This document shows, one piece after another, positions 61,203 to 64,000 of a stretch of DNA of 64,000 nucleotides. Position 1 is the stretch's first letter; the number at the start of each line of letters is the position of its first letter. Below the pieces are notes generated by a model. It did no database searches. It was given only the letters and a program-made list of their open reading frames with translations, and was not told the DNA's origin. A program made the position numbers and the translations under genes. Where the stretch lies: positions 23,511 through 87,510 of the forward strand of contig DPDG01000083.1 in NCBI GenBank assembly GCA_003526375.1. The letters run 5' to 3'. This DNA comes from Lentisphaeria bacterium. Its GTDB lineage: Bacteria; Verrucomicrobiota; Lentisphaeria; Victivallales; UBA1829.

Positions 61203-62525
61203 ATGCTGAACGCTGTGATTGTGGGCGCAGGACATCGCGCCCTGGGGTATGCGAAATATGCGGAACTTCACCCGGACCGGCTCCGGGTGGTCGGGGTTGC
61301 CGATCTGTTCCCCGAACGCCGGCAGGCCGTGGCGCGGCTTTATTCCCTGCCGCCGGAACATTGCTTCGAGTCTCTCGACGCCATGCTGGCGCATGGCAGA
61401 ATCGCCGATGTCGCCATCAACGGCACAATGGATCATCAGCATGTCGCCACGACCATTCCGCTGCTGGAAACAGGGTATGACGTCCTGCTGGAAAAACCGT
61501 TTGCCGTCAATGCCGGAGAACTGCGCAAACTCGCGGAGGGAGTGCATAAGACCGGGCACAAGGTCATGATCTGCCATGTCCTGCGCTATGCCCCGTTCTA
61601 CCGGGAGATCAAGGCGCGGATCGCCGCCGGCGCTGTCGGGGAGATCATCGACATTCAGACAGCCGAGCATGTCAGTTACCATCACTTCAGCGCATGTTAT
61701 GTGCGCGGGAAATGGGGACGGCAGGACGCCTGCAACGGGGCGACCTCCCTGCTGGCGAAGTGCAGCCACGACCTGGATCTGATCGCCTGGCTGAAGAGCG
61801 GCATCCGTCCTGTTTCCGTAGACAGCATGGGGAGTCTCCGGTATTTTACCCGGAAAAATGCGCCGGAGCATTCCGGGACACACTGTCTGCTGGACTGTCC
61901 GCTGGTCGATACCTGCGATTTCTCCGTGAAACGCCTGCATCTGGATCACCCTGTCCGCTGGGCGGCGTACATCTGGCCGGAGCTGGCTTACCTCCCGGAA
62001 CGCAATACGCCGGAACAGCGGAGAGCCGCCTTGTGTGATCCTGCCCACCCTTATTCCCGCTGTGTCTGGAAGTGCGACAACGACCAGCCGGACCGCCAGA
62101 GCGTGATGATTGAGTTTGAGGATGGTTCTCTTGCAACGCACAGCATGATTGCCGACACGGCACGCCCGATGCGCAGGATTCATGTGATCGGCACGGAAGG
62201 GGAAATCGAGGGTGTTTTCGATGACAACCGTTTTGTGGTCCGCCATCGTGATCTGCGTCCCGGGCATGAATACGGCGAGGAGGTTGTCGATACCGGTGAT
62301 CTCGGGGATACGACCGGAGCCTATGGAGACCACGGCGGCGGAGATTTGCGTCTGGTGGAGGATTTCGTCAATTATTCCGAGGGGAAACCCGCATCGCTTT
62401 CCTGTACGGCATTGACGGATTCGCTGACAGGGCATCTGCTGGTGTTTGCCGCCGATGAAGCGAGGCTCCGGAAGCGGCGCATTGATTTCACTGAGTTCTG
62501 CAAAGGTATAACGGCGATCAGATAA
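61203..62525 (+). CDS. Gfo/Idh/MocA-family oxidoreductase
   Basis: A 440-residue NAD(P)-dependent oxidoreductase. Rossmann start is AVIVGAGHRALGYAKYAELH, with VLLEKPFAVNAGELRKLAEG carrying the family EKP Lys, and CSHDLDLIAWL holding the His of the active site. The DxTG-like region and GDHGGGDLRLVEDFVNY resemble sugar or inositol dehydrogenases. Cytoplasmic; probably processes the sugar released by the module. AAGGAG lies 11 nt before ATG, 39 bp after the giant enzyme. Confidence 0.92.
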   Translation: MLNAVIVGAGHRALGYAKYAELHPDRLRVVGVADLFPERRQAVARLYSLPPEHCFESLDAMLAHGRIADVAINGTMDHQHVATTIPLLETGYDVLLEKPFAVNAGELRKLAEGVHKTGHKVMICHVLRYAPFYREIKARIAAGAVGEIIDIQTAEHVSYHHFSACYVRGKWGRQDACNGATSLLAKCSHDLDLIAWLKSGIRPVSVDSMGSLRYFTRKNAPEHSGTHCLLDCPLVDTCDFSVKRLHLDHPVRWAAYIWPELAYLPERNTPEQRRAALCDPAHPYSRCVWKCDNDQPDRQSVMIEFEDGSLATHSMIADTARPMRRIHVIGTEGEIEGVFDDNRFVVRHRDLRPGHEYGEEVVDTGDLGDTTGAYGDHGGGDLRLVEDFVNYSEGKPASLSCTALTDSLTGHLLVFAADEARLRKRRIDFTEFCKGITAIR

Positions 62526-62779
62526 CGCCTGTCGGTTGAAGAATTGATTTCATGCCGCATAAGGCAAACTGGAACTTTATAAAAAACAGGACTGGAAGAC
62601 GAATGGGGCAGAACTCTCCTTTCCGCTCTTCCCGCCCTGCTTGCTTCCCCGCCCTTTTTGCTTTTCCAGTCTTTTGACTTTCCTGCCTTTTCAGTCCTTT
62701 TTGTCCTTTCTCCAGAACCTGGCAGTGATGCCCTATCCATGATTTCTCAGAAAAACCCTGTTTTTTTCGCTTTCCCCTC
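62526..62779 (+). other. Gene-free stretch with a pyrimidine-rich tract
   Basis: No gene found. Between about 62606 and 62715 the plus strand is almost pure pyrimidine (blocks of CTTTTCC and CCGCCC). In one frame it would encode a Phe/Leu/Pro-rich peptide similar in flavour to the long pilin leader at 11905-12189, so it could be remains of a pseudopilin leader. Confidence 0.4.
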
Positions 62780-62835
62780 TTGACAATTATCGATTTTTGC
62801 TTATAATATATCCAAAGTTCTACATCGATGTAGAA
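62780..62835 (+). promoter_or_regulatory. Promoter and 18-bp palindromic operator of the 62868 regulator
   Basis: TTGACA (62780-62785), 16-bp spacer, TATAAT (62802-62807), then the perfect palindrome TTCTACATCGATGTAGAA (62818-62835) just after the expected transcript start. Confidence 0.8.
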
Positions 62836-62867
62836 AAATTATATGGATATAAGAGGTTGCGGAGCTG

Positions 62868-63998
62868 ATGAGCAGAAATACGAAATATCAATTTGTCTAT
62901 GTTGGTCTGAAGCAGATGCTGGCGGAGCTTCAGGATGGTGAACGGCTTCCTTCGTTCAATTCGCTTTGCAGCCGCTATGACATCAGCCAGGCAACCCTGA
63001 ATTCCGCTTTGGATCTTCTGGAAAAGGATGGTTTGATCAGGCGGGTTCCCAAGGTGGGCGTTTATTCCGCAAAATCACAGGCAGCCAGACGCGAGAAGAA
63101 GATTACGCTGCTGATGCCGGGCGAACACGAACCGCTGTTTGCCGCGGTGATCTCGGTTTGCTGCCGCTTCTGCCGGGCGCATCATATTCAACTGTCGCTG
63201 GAGTTTTCCGACCTTGACCCCGATGTCGAGTGCCGGATTCTGGACAGGGTTCTGCACGATGAGAGTTGTGACGGGCTCCTGTTTCTGCCGCTGTTCCCGC
63301 TCTTTGAAACACGGGAATCCCTGGAGACATTGAAGAAGTTGGCGGAGGTGAAACCCGTGGTTCAGTTCGACCGGGAGCTGGGGAACGGGATTACGTCGTT
63401 TGTCGGATATGACTGCTATCATGACTGTTATGAGGCGGTCCGGTATCTGGTGGAGCTCGGGCACCGTTCGATCGGGCTGGTATGCGCGTCGAATGATGAC
63501 GAGAAACGCCCTTCGGAACGTCTTCAGGGGTATTTCGATGCGCTCCGGGATTCCGGTCTCTCCTACGACCCGCGCCATACGATTGTCTATGACGCATTTC
63601 ACCCGGACCTTGCCAATGACGTGGTTGAGATTCTGAGCCGGCCGGATTGTCCGCGGGCGTATTACTACATCAATTCGGTTTACATTCCCCGTTTTATGCG
63701 CAAAGCCCGTTTTCTCGGGAAATCCATTCCGCGTGATTTCAGCCTGATCTGTTATGATCTGGCTGATGTTTTCGCCAATCTTCCTTTGAATATGACGTTC
63801 TTCAACGAGCCGACCAGAGAGGCTGTGACTGCGGCATTGGAGCAGTTGCAGGCGGAAATGGAGTGTCCCGTCCCGTCTCCTGTTGTCCGGAAACTGCGCG
63901 GTTCTCTGGTGGAGGGGGAGAGCTGCATGCGTCTGGAAACGAAATCTTCGATCAATGAGACTATGAAAACCAAAACTTTATTGTGCTGGACAAATTAA
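62868..63998 (+). CDS. GntR-type regulator with LacI-like ligand domain
   Basis: A 376-residue regulator. Winged helix about residues 5-70 (LPSFNSLCSRYDISQATLNS, LLEKDGLIRRVPKVGVYSAK). The rest is LacI/GalR-like (KITLLMPGEHEPLFAAVISV, YLVELGHRSIGLVCASNDDEKRP, FSLICYDLADVFANLPLN). Ends two bases before the window edge. By analogy with the other three regulators a pseudopilin and a large enzyme gene are expected downstream, outside the window. Confidence 0.88.
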   Translation: MSRNTKYQFVYVGLKQMLAELQDGERLPSFNSLCSRYDISQATLNSALDLLEKDGLIRRVPKVGVYSAKSQAARREKKITLLMPGEHEPLFAAVISVCCRFCRAHHIQLSLEFSDLDPDVECRILDRVLHDESCDGLLFLPLFPLFETRESLETLKKLAEVKPVVQFDRELGNGITSFVGYDCYHDCYEAVRYLVELGHRSIGLVCASNDDEKRPSERLQGYFDALRDSGLSYDPRHTIVYDAFHPDLANDVVEILSRPDCPRAYYYINSVYIPRFMRKARFLGKSIPRDFSLICYDLADVFANLPLNMTFFNEPTREAVTAALEQLQAEMECPVPSPVVRKLRGSLVEGESCMRLETKSSINETMKTKTLLCWTN

Positions 63999-64000
63999 CG

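Noticed and set aside
60048..62435. 795-codon minus-strand frame opposite the giant enzyme and Gfo/Idh gene
   Set aside because: Crosses two well-supported genes on the other strand and shows no motif of its own.

Overview
The window reads as chromosome of a Gram-negative polysaccharide degrader of the Lentisphaerota type (Victivallis-like; this is inference from gene content). The pointers are six prepilin-like proteins with an FTLIELLVV-type start and an H-x9-DG motif, most of them next to very large secreted glycosidase-like proteins; many GntR- and AraC-type sugar regulators; lipoproteins and an outer-membrane lipid-asymmetry (MlaA) protein; and no SusC/SusD pair. I saw no tRNA, rRNA, CRISPR array, phage or intact insertion sequence.

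Layout. 1-13.4 kb: an edge-truncated GH42-like exported glycosidase with its pseudopilin, divergent from an AraC regulator; a sugar-phosphate isomerase and an MBL hydrolase; a minus-strand operon of two pseudopilins plus an exported putative glycosidase; thiH. 13.6-18.7 kb: the glycolytic run gap-pgk-tpiA, a lipoprotein and secG. 18.8-20.8 kb: an MlaA domain fused to an alpha/beta hydrolase. 21-30.3 kb: two consecutive modules, each regulator then pseudopilin then giant exported enzyme (LamG-containing glycosidase-like; DUF4838). 30.4-39.4 kb: glgB-larC-hemW-GNAT operon, and hrpA on the other strand. 39.5-45 kb: GH38-like alpha-mannosidase, AraC regulator and divergent GH127 beta-L-arabinofuranosidase. 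45.1-51.4 kb: dxs, and a minus-strand operon of normally cytoplasmic redox-type enzymes that nearly all carry export signals, with a truncated aldo-keto reductase chimera and a frameshifted signal peptide. 51.7-53.7 kb: epimerase and TIM-barrel isomerase. 54-64 kb: GH130 mannoside phosphorylase/hydrolase, a third regulator-pseudopilin-lipoprotein-giant enzyme-Gfo/Idh module, then a fourth regulator whose partners lie outside the window.

How it works together (inference). Each module looks like a small polysaccharide-utilisation locus: a sugar-sensing regulator with its own palindromic operator controls a pseudopilin and one large exported enzyme. One operator (TA[GC]TATA[CT]TATAGTA) lies over the -10 box of GH130, of the 55035 regulator and of the distant GH38 gene, suggesting one mannoside regulon. 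A second shared promoter type (18-bp spacer with a central dyad, the MerR-family layout) sits before dxs and before the exported redox operon, although no MerR gene is in the window. The most unusual items are the pseudopilin-enzyme modules with no Gly(-1) cleavage residue, the MlaA-hydrolase fusion and the exported redox operon with its slipped signal peptide.
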